From assembly GCF_000447205.1 (NCBI RefSeq), contig NZ_AUWY01000048.1, positions 61,320 through 125,319 on the forward strand: a stretch of 64,000 nucleotides of DNA. Direction: 5' to 3'. Below the pieces are notes generated by a model, which did no database searches, had not been told where the DNA came from, and was given only the letters and a program-made list of their open reading frames with translations. Position numbers and translations under genes: made by a program. Shown in pieces: positions 26,507 through 34,775 of this stretch (the stretch's first letter is position 1; every line of letters starts with the position of its first letter). This stretch comes from Sphingobium ummariense RL-3. GTDB lineage: Bacteria; Pseudomonadota; Alphaproteobacteria; Sphingomonadales; Sphingomonadaceae.

Positions 26507-27820
26507 ATGGCCGATCTCTTTGGCGGTGAGGATATTGGATCCAACACCGCGCCCGACACCGCCCCCCTCGCGGATCGCCTGCGCCCCCGCGCGCTGGACG
26601 ATGTGGTGGGCCAGGACCACCTGACCGGCCCGGAAGGCGCGATCGGCCGCATGGTGGCCGCCGGCCGATTGTCCTCGATCATCCTCTGGGGACCGCCGGG
26701 CACGGGCAAGACCACCATCGCCCGCCTGCTCGCCGACGCCGTCGGCATGCGCTTCGAACCCATCTCGGCCGTCTTCTCGGGCGTCGCCGACCTCAAGAAG
26801 GTGTTCGCCACAGCCAAGGAGCATGCCCGGCGCGGCGAAAAGACGCTGCTCTTCGTGGACGAGATCCACCGCTTCAATCGTGCCCAACAGGACAGCTTCC
26901 TGCCCTTCGTCGAAGACGGCACGGTCACGCTGGTCGGCGCCACGACGGAAAATCCCAGCTTCGAACTGAACGCTGCGCTGCTCTCCCGCGCGCAGGTGTT
27001 GATCCTGCGCCGCCTGGACGCCGCCGCGCTGGAGCAGCTTCTCGATCGTGCCGAAGCCCTCACGGAACGCCCCCTGCCGCTCGCCCCCGCGGCGCGCGAG
27101 GCGCTGGTCGCCAGTGCCGACGGCGATGGCCGCTTCCTTCTCAATCAGGTCGAAACGCTCTATTCGATCGACATCCCTCAGCCGCTCGACCCGGCGGGCC
27201 TCTCCACCCTGCTTCACCGTCGCGTCGCCGTGTACGACAAGGACCGGGAGGGGCATTACAATCTCATCTCCGCGCTGCACAAATCCTTGCGCGGCTCCGA
27301 CCCGCAGGCCGCGCTCTATTATCTCGCCCGCATGCTGACCGCCGGGGAGGAGCCGCTCTACGTACTGCGCCGCCTCGTCCGCTTCGCCACCGAGGATATC
27401 GGCCTTGCCGATCCGCAGGCCGTGGTCCAGTGCCTCGCCGCCAAGGACGCCTATGATTTCCTCGGCTCGCCGGAGGGCGAGCTGGCGATCGTCCAGGCCT
27501 GCCTCTATTGCGCCACCGCGCCCAAGTCGAACGCCGCCTATGCCGCGATGAAGTCGGCGTGGAAGTCGGCGCGCGAGACCGGATCGCTGATGCCGCCGCA
27601 GAATATCCTCAACGCCCCCACCCGCCTGATGAAGGACATCGGCTACGGCAAGGGCTATCAATATGACCATGACGCGGCGGAAGGCTTCTCCGGCGCGAAT
27701 TACTGGCCCGAGGAAATGGCGCCGCAGACCTTCTACACGCCCACCGACCGCGGTTTCGAGGCGCGCGTGGCCGAGCGCATCGCCCATTGGAACCGATTGC
27801 GCGCGGAGCGGGACGCATGA
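26507..27820 (+). CDS. rarA: Replication-associated recombination protein A (RarA/MgsA)
   Basis: A 437-residue AAA+ ATPase. PLADRLRPRALDDVVGQDHL, Walker A GPPGTGKTTIA, Walker B LLFVDEIHRFN, sensor 1 GATTENPSFELN, and the RarA C-terminal tetramerisation region (DPQAALYYLARMLTAGEEPLYVLRRL, KGYQYDHDA). It acts at stalled replication forks. The stop overlaps the next gene by four bases (ATGA at 27817-27820). Confidence 0.95.
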   Translation: MADLFGGEDIGSNTAPDTAPLADRLRPRALDDVVGQDHLTGPEGAIGRMVAAGRLSSIILWGPPGTGKTTIARLLADAVGMRFEPISAVFSGVADLKKVFATAKEHARRGEKTLLFVDEIHRFNRAQQDSFLPFVEDGTVTLVGATTENPSFELNAALLSRAQVLILRRLDAAALEQLLDRAEALTERPLPLAPAAREALVASADGDGRFLLNQVETLYSIDIPQPLDPAGLSTLLHRRVAVYDKDREGHYNLISALHKSLRGSDPQAALYYLARMLTAGEEPLYVLRRLVRFATEDIGLADPQAVVQCLAAKDAYDFLGSPEGELAIVQACLYCATAPKSNAAYAAMKSAWKSARETGSLMPPQNILNAPTRLMKDIGYGKGYQYDHDAAEGFSGANYWPEEMAPQTFYTPTDRGFEARVAERIAHWNRLRAERDA

Positions 27821-28155
27821 GCCTCGATTGGGAAAGCGTCACCGCCTTCGCGCTCTCCCTGCCCGGGACCGAACTGGCGCCCTATTATGGCGGACCGTCG
27901 GTGAAGGTGAACGACCGCGCCTTCGTCATGCCGGGGCGCGAACCCGATTCCTTCTGTCTCGCGCTCGATCGGGACACGATCGCGATGCTGAAGGAGACCG
28001 CGCCGGAGACCTTCTGGCAGACGCCCCATTATGAAGGCTGGCCCGCCGTCCTCGTCCGCTACGACAGCCCCGACCCGGACCGGGTGCATGCGCTGATCGA
28101 GCGCTCCCACGCCTGGAACGCCGCTCGCCGCAAGCCCAAACCCCGCAGGACATGA
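27817..28155 (+). CDS. MmcQ/YjbR family DNA-binding protein
   Basis: A 112-residue protein of the MmcQ/YjbR (CyaY-like fold) family: WESVTAFALSLPGTELAPYYGGPSVKVNDRAFV and WPAVLVRYDSPDPDRVHALIERSHAWN. Members bind DNA in structural work, but the cellular role is undefined. It overlaps both rarA upstream and the next gene downstream by ATGA, giving a three-gene coupled operon. Confidence 0.85.
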   Translation: MSLDWESVTAFALSLPGTELAPYYGGPSVKVNDRAFVMPGREPDSFCLALDRDTIAMLKETAPETFWQTPHYEGWPAVLVRYDSPDPDRVHALIERSHAWNAARRKPKPRRT

Positions 28156-29015
28156 CGCCGCGCTTCGTCCGCTTCGCCGCGATCGACTGGTCGGGCGCAA
28201 AGGGCGCGCGCCACAAGGGCATAGCGGTGGCCCTCTGCACGGAAGGCGACGCGGTGCCCCGCCTGATCGCCAACCCGGCAGGCGGCTTCTGGTCGCGCGA
28301 AGCGGTCGCCGACTGGCTGGTCGCGGAAGCGGCGAAGGCGCCGACCCTGTTCGGCTTCGACTTCAGCTTCGCTCCGCCTTTCGTGGCGCGTGGCGCCTAC
28401 CTGCCCGGCGACGCGGTGCCGGAAACCGGCCCCGATTTCTGGGCCTATGTCGACAGCATCTGCACGGACGTCGACCTGGGCGCGGCAAGCCTGCTGGAAA
28501 GCACCCATCGCCGCCATTTCTATTTCGGCAAGGCCGACGGGACGAAGGCCGCCTTCATGCACAACCGCCTGTGCGAATCGCATTATAATGCGCATGGCGG
28601 CAACAAGCCCTCCACCGTCTATGACGCGATCGGCGCGGCGCAGGTTGCCAAGGCGAGCTTCGCCGGCATGCGCCTGCTCCACCGCGTGCGCGGTCATGTG
28701 CCCATCTGGCCCTTCGACCCGCTGCCCGCGCCGGGCGCGTCGCTGGTGGTGGAGATCTACACCAGCATCGCCGCCCGCGCCGCCGGCCGTCCGAGGGGAC
28801 GCACCAAGATGCGCGACCTCGCCGCCCTCAACGATGCCCTGCGGTCGCTCGGCAGCGCCCCCCATGAAGGGCTACCGCCCGACGACCACGGCGCCGATGC
28901 GCTGGTGACAGCCGCCTGGATGCGCGCGACCGCCCAACGCCCCGAACATTGGACGCCGGACCTGCTCGACCCGCATATCGCCGCAACGGAGGGCTGGACC
29001 TTCGGCGTGATCTGA
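28152..29015 (+). CDS. DUF429-like protein, predicted RNase H-like fold
   Basis: A 287-residue protein. The N-terminal AAIDWSGAKGARHKGIAVAL and the FGFDFSFAPPF strand place acidic residues as in the RNase H-like DUF429 group. The C-terminal DDHGADALVTAAWMRA provides the last acidic cluster. No biochemical role is established for the family. Translationally coupled to the YjbR-like gene. Confidence 0.7.
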   Translation: MTPRFVRFAAIDWSGAKGARHKGIAVALCTEGDAVPRLIANPAGGFWSREAVADWLVAEAAKAPTLFGFDFSFAPPFVARGAYLPGDAVPETGPDFWAYVDSICTDVDLGAASLLESTHRRHFYFGKADGTKAAFMHNRLCESHYNAHGGNKPSTVYDAIGAAQVAKASFAGMRLLHRVRGHVPIWPFDPLPAPGASLVVEIYTSIAARAAGRPRGRTKMRDLAALNDALRSLGSAPHEGLPPDDHGADALVTAAWMRATAQRPEHWTPDLLDPHIAATEGWTFGVI

Positions 29016-29093
29016 CGACGCTGCGCGCCTAACCACAAGGAACATCTTCCCATATCTTGCACATCATGGAAACGGTGAAAGCCTGACTTTCCC

Positions 29094-29993
29094 TCAGCGT
29101 TCGATAAGCAAGTTATCAAAGAAGACCGTCTGATGACCGCTCTTGTCCGGTGTTCTATATGCACCCAGTTCTATACTCATAGTATCAAGAACATTATAGT
29201 TCTTTGGAGAAAATCCCCAATGAACGACTTTGTCCACCTTTTTCTGCTTGTTCATCAAAAATATAACACGACCACCCATGCCGCCATCCCGCAATGGTGA
29301 TGATGTGATTTGGAAGGTGTATGTGTTCCATGCCCCCTTTTGGATCGCCCCCCTGTAAAGAACTGTATTGTCCCGAGTATCGAACCAGACGAATTTCTGC
29401 GCATCGGGGTTGCGGATCGCGATCACGAATTCTTGGATGTCAGGCGAAAGGTTCCTTCTTTTGCTACGAGGCACAATGTTGAGAGCAATCACCGGCCCAC
29501 CTGGGCGGTTGCCCGCGCCAGTTTTGGCAACGCTCTGAGGCTGAAAAATTTGGAAATGAAGCAAAGCGTGCAAAGGTGTATCATAATTTCTGTCCAGCTT
29601 CATATCGAAGCTGATCTTGGTCGTTCGACCGTCGCCGATGCGCAAGCGACCGCTTTCACCTCCGGGCAGGGGTCTTTTATGCGACCAGAAGGGGAACATG
29701 ATCTTGTTCTTGGCCGCTCCTGGCTTGCTTGGATCTAGAGAAACCCTAAGGCAACCCGGCGGTGATTTGCATCCTTCGGATACGACCGCAGGTCGATCCT
29801 TTGCCTGAGTGCCAGGATCAATCGTGGCTTTATAGTTGAAAGCATTCCCGCCCCGCATCACTGCGGATGCCACCCCGTCCACTCTCTGCCCGCGATCGAA
29901 GTCGATGTAGAGACGGCGCTTCATGGACGCATTTAGGGCTGACGGAGCCAATAGGGCCACGGATATGGCCAAGGTTAAGGACTTGTGACGCAC
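29094..29993 (-). CDS. Exported polysaccharide lyase-like protein (jelly-roll, heparin-lyase/PL20 type)
   Basis: A 299-residue protein. The GTG at 29991-29993 is preferred because a GAGGA ribosome binding site precedes it and it yields a signal peptide (MRHKSLTLAISVALLAPSALNA). The rest looks like an alginate/heparin-lyase jelly roll: KISFDMKLDRNYDTPLHALLHFQIFQ, FVIAIRNPD, GAWNTYTFQITSSPLRDGGMGGRVIF, and the C-terminal IELGAYRTPD..TVFFDNLLIER. The base composition is clearly lower in GC than the flanks. Divergent from the GT61 gene, so lyase and transferase may belong to one exopolysaccharide pathway. Confidence 0.72.
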   Translation of the reverse strand: MRHKSLTLAISVALLAPSALNASMKRRLYIDFDRGQRVDGVASAVMRGGNAFNYKATIDPGTQAKDRPAVVSEGCKSPPGCLRVSLDPSKPGAAKNKIMFPFWSHKRPLPGGESGRLRIGDGRTTKISFDMKLDRNYDTPLHALLHFQIFQPQSVAKTGAGNRPGGPVIALNIVPRSKRRNLSPDIQEFVIAIRNPDAQKFVWFDTRDNTVLYRGAIQKGAWNTYTFQITSSPLRDGGMGGRVIFLMNKQKKVDKVVHWGFSPKNYNVLDTMSIELGAYRTPDKSGHQTVFFDNLLIER

Positions 29994-30102
29994 TCGGTTA
30001 TCCTCAAAGAAGGCTTGACCCCGCAAAAGCCGCACGGCAGATCATGATGACCCGTTCAACGCGTGCACCAGTCAAAGGTTCTATATCAGAGGCAATTTAT
30101 AA

Positions 30103-31242
30103 ATGCGTGTCGAAACTGCCGGACAATTACCTATCGAGCCGCTCGGTTATCCGACGACGCAGATTTGTAGCACATACCGGGGTTTGACCGTTTATCCCTA
30201 TATATTCAAGAATGGCAAGTTCACCGGAGGCTTCACGGCAGACGAGTTGCCGGTGGAAGCGCGGATACCCAACAGGAAAGGGTTTCGAGACGAGCCCGTG
30301 AGAGACCCGGTCCGCGCTCATGCACGCCTCAGCGGACGCTATCTGTTCGCAGGCCCCGTATGGAATCATTTTGGTCACATATTGACGGATTCCCTTCATC
30401 GCCTCTGGCCGGTAGTTGACGAACCGGGTCTCTATAACGGCATAATTTTCCTACAGGTTCCCAATCTGCGTGCTCCGAAGGATGGAGCAGTCAAAATGCC
30501 TCAACTTGCGCTTGATTTGATGACACTGATGGGCATTCCGGAAGACATTCCCCGCTTCTACGTTACAGAGCCCACGACTGTGGAACAACTGGACGTCCCA
30601 GTCATGGGTTCGTCCACCCGGCTCGGCACAAACCCATTCTACCGCCGATATCTGAAAACGTATCAGGAAAATATTCACACTGCCGTAAAGTCGCTGATAG
30701 AAAAAGCACCAAGTCATTTATTCTATAGCCGGAGCCACGCGCTACGTGATGGCGGTGTCCTTGGGATTTCCTATTTCGAAGATAGACTCAGAAAAAAAGG
30801 CTTTGTCAGTTGCGTGCCGGAGGAGATGAGCCTCAAGATGCAGTTCGCCTATGTCATGGCGGCGGAAAAGATCATTTTTGAGGAAGGCAGCGCGATCCAC
30901 ATTACTGACATTCTGTCTTCCATTCCCGGCCGGACCTATATGCTCAGACGGCGGCCCGTTGGTGACGTGTTTTCAACCTCGCTCAAACCGCGCGCTTCCG
31001 CGTTTATCAACCTGGTTGCGCCAGACAATGTGCAACTCCTACCCGATCGCTCCGGAAATATGAGCCCGGCATGCCTTTCCTTCTATAAGAGACCCGATGC
31101 TGTTTCGGAATCCCTTGTAAAACACGGCTTTGAGATCGGAGATTTCGACCAAGAAGCTTACAGGAAGGCCGAACGCAGGGATCTTAACAGCGCGGTGACG
31201 AAGTCGGTTTTCAGCCGGGTCTGTCAGCGCCTTCAGGGGTAA
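30103..31242 (+). CDS. GT61-family glycosyltransferase, 3' end replaced by an insertion sequence
   Basis: A 379-residue reading frame of the GT61/DUF563 type: AGPVWNHFGHILTDSLHRLWP in the N-terminal half and FYSRSHALRDGG, AEKIIFEEGSAIHITDIL in the C-terminal half. The family transfers xylose, GlcNAc or similar sugars in capsule and glycan assembly. The gene is native only to 31187: from there an IS element supplies the last 17 codons. Joining 30103-31187 to 32649-32727 restores an uninterrupted 387-residue frame. The conserved core is intact, so the truncated protein may still function. Composition is lower in GC than the surroundings. Confidence 0.85.
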   Translation: MRVETAGQLPIEPLGYPTTQICSTYRGLTVYPYIFKNGKFTGGFTADELPVEARIPNRKGFRDEPVRDPVRAHARLSGRYLFAGPVWNHFGHILTDSLHRLWPVVDEPGLYNGIIFLQVPNLRAPKDGAVKMPQLALDLMTLMGIPEDIPRFYVTEPTTVEQLDVPVMGSSTRLGTNPFYRRYLKTYQENIHTAVKSLIEKAPSHLFYSRSHALRDGGVLGISYFEDRLRKKGFVSCVPEEMSLKMQFAYVMAAEKIIFEEGSAIHITDILSSIPGRTYMLRRRPVGDVFSTSLKPRASAFINLVAPDNVQLLPDRSGNMSPACLSFYKRPDAVSESLVKHGFEIGDFDQEAYRKAERRDLNSAVTKSVFSRVCQRLQG

Positions 31243-32644
31243 AAACGATGAGGAGCATGGCCCTTTCTCCGTCGAACTCGGCGACGAGGGCGATGACGAG
31301 CGCAACATCGGTCTGAACTACGAACAAGAATGCCTTGGATGCGCCCCTGGCGCCCCTCGGAGTGCCGCAACCGAACAGGGCGCGCATGAGAATGCCAAGA
31401 TTGAACCCGGCGACGTGGATCAAATAACGCTTGTGAACATTCTCGCGCCCGCGCAGCCACGCGCGGCGCATGCCGCCGCGATCCAGGACGTGGGCAAAGC
31501 TACGCTCGACCATCTCACCACGCTTGCGCATCGCCTTGCGTCCGACGGCGGATTTCAGGCGAGACCGATTGGCGTAGACGGCCTTCTGGGCAGCCTCGTC
31601 GCCGTGCCAGCGCAGATATCCATTCGGCGGTGCCGGCTCGGCGATGCGCGTCTTCCAGATGTCGCCGTCGAGACCCTTGAGGAGCTCGCGCGAATGATAG
31701 CCTTTATCGGTCACAAGATCGCAGGGATCCCCGGACGTCGGCGCCAGGCCAATGTCGGCGAGGTTGCGTGCTGCCGTCTCCAGCGTGGCGTCGAGCGTTG
31801 TCGTGTCGCCCTTGTCGGCCGGGTGGATCGGCGCTGCCACGATAACACCCGTGTCGAGATCGACCGCGTGTTCGGGCTTGTAGGCCAGACGCGTCGAGCC
31901 GTTCTTCATCCGCGCGACCTTCGCGTCGGGATCGGTCTTGCTCGCCCAGTCCGCATTCGACAGCTTCTTGCCCTTGCGTTTGCGATCGAGCCGGACAAGG
32001 TCGTCGATCGTCGGCGTGTCGATGCCGCTCTCTTGCGCCATGCGCACCAGCATCTCGCGGTAGGTCTCGCCATTGTCACGCCGCACGATGGTACGCAGCG
32101 CGGCGTTCGCCTCCATGGTCGAGCCATCGACGCCGATCCGCTCGCCTTTCACCAGATCGTGCCCGGCGACGAGGGCCAGTACCCAGCCGAAGATCTGGTC
32201 ATGTACCTCGTGCGGCAGGCGGCTCCGCGTCTTCGACAACCAGCTATGATCAGGGACCTTGTCGCGGCTCGACAGTCGCAGGAACTCCCGCAGCGACAGC
32301 GAATCCGAACAGCGCCAGACAATCCCGCGTTCGCTGTCGATGCCCTCGAAATAGCCGATCAGCAGCATGCGGAAATAGCGGCCCGGCGGCAGCGACGGGG
32401 CTCCCATCCGCGGCGCATAATAGGGCTTGCACGTCTTCTCGACAAAGCCATCGAAGCCCGCCTCGGCCAGCAGCTTCTGGAGCTTGTCGTAGAAAACATG
32501 CCCCGGTGAACGCGGTATCTCCGCCCACGTCACGATCAAATCGGACTGGACCTCGCTATCACGCCCCATCGCCATCGCCGCTAACCCGCCAGACAATCCC
32601 ACTGCCGCACTGAATCAGCCACCGCCGACTTCGTCAACGGCCTG
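31188..32644 (-). mobile_element. IS1182-like insertion sequence, 1457 bp, with TTAA target duplication
   Basis: The ends are CAGCGCGGTGACGAAGTCGG (left) and, on the other strand, CAGGCCGTTGACGAAGTCGG (right), an imperfect terminal inverted repeat matching at 17 of 20 positions. TTAA flanks both ends (31184-31187 and 32645-32648). Removing the element plus one TTAA restores the GT61 frame, which confirms the boundaries. It carries one transposase gene. Confidence 0.9.
31211..32569 (-). CDS. IS1182-like transposase (DUF772 / DDE type)
   Basis: A 452-residue transposase from the ATG at 32567-32569; in-frame ATG at 32575 and GTG at 32602 are alternatives. The N-terminal DUF772 region reads GHVFYDKLQKLL..PPGRYFRMLLIGYFEGIDSERGI. 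The catalytic part has GVDGSTMEANAALR, a TDKGYHS motif with the second Asp, and the C-terminal GEMVERSFAHVLDRGGMRR with the catalytic Glu. The frame is complete, so the element may be active. Encoded antisense to the interrupted GT61 gene. Confidence 0.9.
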   Translation of the reverse strand: MGRDSEVQSDLIVTWAEIPRSPGHVFYDKLQKLLAEAGFDGFVEKTCKPYYAPRMGAPSLPPGRYFRMLLIGYFEGIDSERGIVWRCSDSLSLREFLRLSSRDKVPDHSWLSKTRSRLPHEVHDQIFGWVLALVAGHDLVKGERIGVDGSTMEANAALRTIVRRDNGETYREMLVRMAQESGIDTPTIDDLVRLDRKRKGKKLSNADWASKTDPDAKVARMKNGSTRLAYKPEHAVDLDTGVIVAAPIHPADKGDTTTLDATLETAARNLADIGLAPTSGDPCDLVTDKGYHSRELLKGLDGDIWKTRIAEPAPPNGYLRWHGDEAAQKAVYANRSRLKSAVGRKAMRKRGEMVERSFAHVLDRGGMRRAWLRGRENVHKRYLIHVAGFNLGILMRALFGCGTPRGARGASKAFLFVVQTDVALVIALVAEFDGERAMLLIVFTPEGADRPG

Positions 32645-32648
32645 TTAA

Positions 32649-32727
32649 CCGCTCCCCGGCGGGGAATGAAGAGATTAAGCAGCAACGGCTTTCTCTCTGG
32701 GAGGCATTCCAGACAGGCAATGGCTAA
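32649..32727 (+). pseudogene. Separated 3' end of the GT61 glycosyltransferase gene
   Basis: Starting just after the right TTAA, this stretch continues the GT61 reading frame for 25 codons (RSPAGNEEIKQQRLSLWEAF...) to a TAA at 32725-32727. It has no start of its own and is the displaced C-terminus of the gene at 30103. Confidence 0.85.
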
Positions 32728-32805
32728 GTAAAGCCTGCGGCCTATAGTATGTCCGTTTTTTCGCGTTGACCGGATTTACCGCCTTCTCTAGGCAAACGCC
32801 ACCGC

Positions 32806-32880
32806 GCCGGCTTAGCACAGTGGTAGTGCAGCGGTTTTGTAAACCGAAGGTCGGGGGTTCGAATCCCTCAGCCGGCACCA
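32806..32880 (+). tRNA. tRNA-Thr (anticodon UGU)
   Basis: A 75-nt cloverleaf including an encoded CCA. The acceptor stem pairs GCCGGCT with AGCCGGC, the anticodon loop is TTTGTAA, and the T arm is CGGGGGTTCGAATCCCTC. The D stem is GCAC/GTGC, an unusual but base-paired version of the common GCTC/GAGC. TGT decodes ACA. Confidence 0.95.
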
Positions 32881-32930
32881 GTGGGCTCTTCATGCCTTCT
32901 TTCGGAAGCGGTGTATCCGATGCCCCAAAA

Positions 32931-32963
32931 ACAAAATGGGGACCGGCATCGCTGCCGGTCCCC
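32931..32963 (-). terminator. Strong rho-independent terminator on the minus strand
   Basis: An 11-bp perfect stem (32938-32948 with 32953-32963) and 4-base loop, followed on the minus strand by ATTTTGTTTTTGG. On the plus strand there is no T-run, so it is not the tRNA terminator. The nearest minus-strand gene, the cupin, ends 415 bases upstream of it. Confidence 0.85.
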
Positions 32964-33348
32964 ACGTCCGTCGGACTTCCCGATCCGGCTCCTTGCGGCG
33001 CCCGATCGTTGTTCCGGCGTGCACGATGCGGGCTCCAGAGGATAGCGCACCGCTTTGCTCCGGTTCGCGGCCACAGGCCGCCTTCCTTCGCATGTCTCCG
33101 TCATCCCTGCCCGACGTTCACTTTCGCGCGTACCCGGCAGGCACTTTCGGAAACCCGTCCAGCGCTTGCCGCTTCCCGAAGGAGGCGCCGCCCGCCGGCC
33201 GCTCGGACATCGCATAAGCGGCTGATTGCTCAACTGCTGTCGGTTCGAATTGCTTCTTGCCGGCTGTTCCGATAAGGGGATGCTGCCATCAATCCCGAGT
33301 CGCACCAAGCAGATTCGAACGGATGAACGTTCCGGCACACACCAAAGC

Positions 33349-33367
33349 TGTGGATTACTGTGGATAA
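33349..33367. promoter_or_regulatory. Pair of DnaA-box-like nonamers
   Basis: TGTGGATAA at 33359-33367 is an exact reverse complement of the DnaA box TTATCCACA. TGTGGATTA at 33349-33357 has one mismatch. They are in the same orientation, ten bases apart. No oriC-linked genes are nearby. Confidence 0.5.
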
Positions 33368-33378
33368 GTTTTGCCCGC

Positions 33379-33819
33379 CTACCGGTCGGGCGCCCATCCT
33401 TCTTCCGCCAGCGTGAACCCGGCGAAATCGAATCCGGGAATCACGGTGCAACTGACCAGCACCCACCCGCCCTGCGGCTCGGCCGCCTGCCATTGCCCAG
33501 CCGGGACCAGCGCCTGGGGAATCTGCCCCGCCACCACGTCCGGTCCCACCGCAATATCGCGCGCCGCTTCCCCCTCGGCTGCCACGGACAGCAACAACGG
33601 CGCGCCCGCGTGCCAGAACCAATGCTCGTCGGCATCGACCTTGTGCCAATGCGACCGCTGCCCTTCGTCGAGCAGGAAAAGAATGGCCGTTCCAGCGGCC
33701 CGCTGCCCCGGCTCGGCGGCCGCTCGCCAGGTCTCCCGATACCAGCCGCCTTCGGGATGAGGCGCCAGCGCCAGCGCCTCGATCAAGGCCTGCGCCGTCG
33801 ATCCGTCGCTACCCGTCAT
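33379..33819 (-). CDS. Cupin, DUF985 family
   Basis: A 146-residue protein matching DUF985 end to end: LIEALALAPHPEGGWYRETWR, then GTAILFLLDEGQRSHWHKVDADEHWFWHAG, and the C-terminal GGWVLVSCTVIPGFDFAGFTLA. Paired His residues (SHWHKVDADE.W) are in the cupin metal-site position. Some relatives resemble sugar epimerases; the role here is unknown. It stands alone on the minus strand. Confidence 0.88.
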   Translation of the reverse strand: MTGSDGSTAQALIEALALAPHPEGGWYRETWRAAAEPGQRAAGTAILFLLDEGQRSHWHKVDADEHWFWHAGAPLLLSVAAEGEAARDIAVGPDVVAGQIPQALVPAGQWQAAEPQGGWVLVSCTVIPGFDFAGFTLAEEGWAPDR

Positions 33820-33942
33820 CGCCTCACCTCAAAATATATTGCTTCCGAAACAAGCCATTATCCTGTTGCCGTATGTTCATGCAACCGCAGCCAATAAGAA
33901 GGGGTTGAACCGGCAATTCACGCATTTTTGGAGGAGATGATC

Positions 33943-34245
33943 ATGCGTAAAGCCCTTATGGCCCTGGCCGCCGTCTCGCTGGCCGTTCCTGTTTCCATGG
34001 CCGTCCCGACGGACGGCGCGCAGGCCCGCAAGCATTATCGCTACAAGGAATGGCGCGGCCGTGACGGTCGCACCTATTGCCGCAAGTCGGACGGTACCAC
34101 CGGCCTCATCATCGGCGGCGTCGGCGGTGCGCTGGTGGGCCGTGCGATCGACACGCGCGGCGACCGGGCGACCGGCACCATCCTGGGTGCGGCCGGCGGT
34201 GCGCTGCTCGGCAAGGAAATCGACAGCAAGCGCCGTTGCCGCTGA
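33943..34245 (+). CDS. Exported glycine-zipper 2TM protein
   Basis: A 100-residue protein; the ATG at 33943 follows GGAGGAGA. A signal peptide (MRKALMALAAVSLAVPVSMA) precedes a basic segment (KHYRYKEWRGRDGRTYCRKSDG) and a glycine-zipper hairpin (GLIIGGVGGALVGRAI..GTILGAAGGALLGKEI). Such proteins sit in the outer membrane or periplasm with structural or unknown roles. Single gene with its own terminator. Confidence 0.85.
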   Translation: MRKALMALAAVSLAVPVSMAVPTDGAQARKHYRYKEWRGRDGRTYCRKSDGTTGLIIGGVGGALVGRAIDTRGDRATGTILGAAGGALLGKEIDSKRRCR

Positions 34246-34271
34246 GGCTTCGGCGCTAGTCGACGCCAACG

Positions 34272-34307
34272 AAAAGGGCGGCCTTCCGAGGGGAAGGCCG
34301 CCCTTTT
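34272..34307. terminator. Bidirectional rho-independent terminator
   Basis: AAAAGGGCGGCCTTCC (34272-34287) pairs perfectly with 34292-34307 around a 4-base loop. A-tract and T-tract flanks let it terminate both the glycine-zipper gene and the convergent small gene ending at 34327. Confidence 0.9.
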
Positions 34308-34326
34308 CAATGAATCGGCGAGAAGC

Positions 34327-34614
34327 TTATTCAGACGCGCCGCTGGCTGCGCCGCGGGCCTCTTCCACGCGGAAGGCGACGTCCTGGCCGCCCGAAACGC
34401 CCGAAACGCGGCCGTTCTTGACGGCCAGGTTGAACGCGACGGCGTCAGGGAAACGACGACCCGAGATGACCTTCCCGGCCTTGGTGTCCTTCACCTCGTA
34501 CACATAGGTGTAGCCTTCGTGGGTGAAACGCTGCTTGCCGGCTTCCTGGGCAGCGGCGGGCAGGACGATGGCGCTCAGGGCGCCGGCGAGAACGAACTTG
34601 GACAGCATTCGCAT
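34327..34614 (-). CDS. Small exported protein of unknown function
   Basis: A 95-residue protein with a clear signal peptide (MRMLSKFVLAGALSAIVLPAAAQ) and a short domain HEGYTYVYEVKDTKAGKVISGRRFPDAVAFNLAVKNGRVSG. The start is preceded by AAGGAG. I do not recognise the family; similar short secreted proteins are common in sphingomonads. It shares the terminator with the glycine-zipper gene. Confidence 0.75.
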   Translation of the reverse strand: MRMLSKFVLAGALSAIVLPAAAQEAGKQRFTHEGYTYVYEVKDTKAGKVISGRRFPDAVAFNLAVKNGRVSGVSGGQDVAFRVEEARGAASGASE

Positions 34615-34775
34615 AGGTGTGCTCCTTGTGAATGCCGATCAAACACCTCTGGATATTCTTGTTCTGTTGAACGCCATGTATGTTGCGATGCGGTATCGCT
34701 TCAATCGCAAAGCACGTCGATCCGATTGCAGCAAATGCAATGCTGTTTCGCGCCTGCAATATCCTGCGTTGCGCC

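Larger units (their letters stand above)
32881..33378. other. 498-bp region without a recognised gene, ending in a minus-strand terminator
   Basis: No protein with family resemblance or codon bias is seen on either strand. The stretch contains a strong hairpin at 32938-32963 whose T-rich tail lies on the minus strand, a GC palindrome (GCGGCCTGTGGCCGC, 33067-33081) and two DnaA-box-like nonamers at 33349-33367. I searched by eye for tmRNA, RNase P, SRP and 6S features and found none convincing. Confidence 0.6.

Noticed and set aside
32868..33338. 156-codon minus-strand frame in the gap after tRNA-Thr
   Set aside because: It runs through the terminator and antisense to the 3' end of the tRNA, and has no recognisable domain or coding bias.
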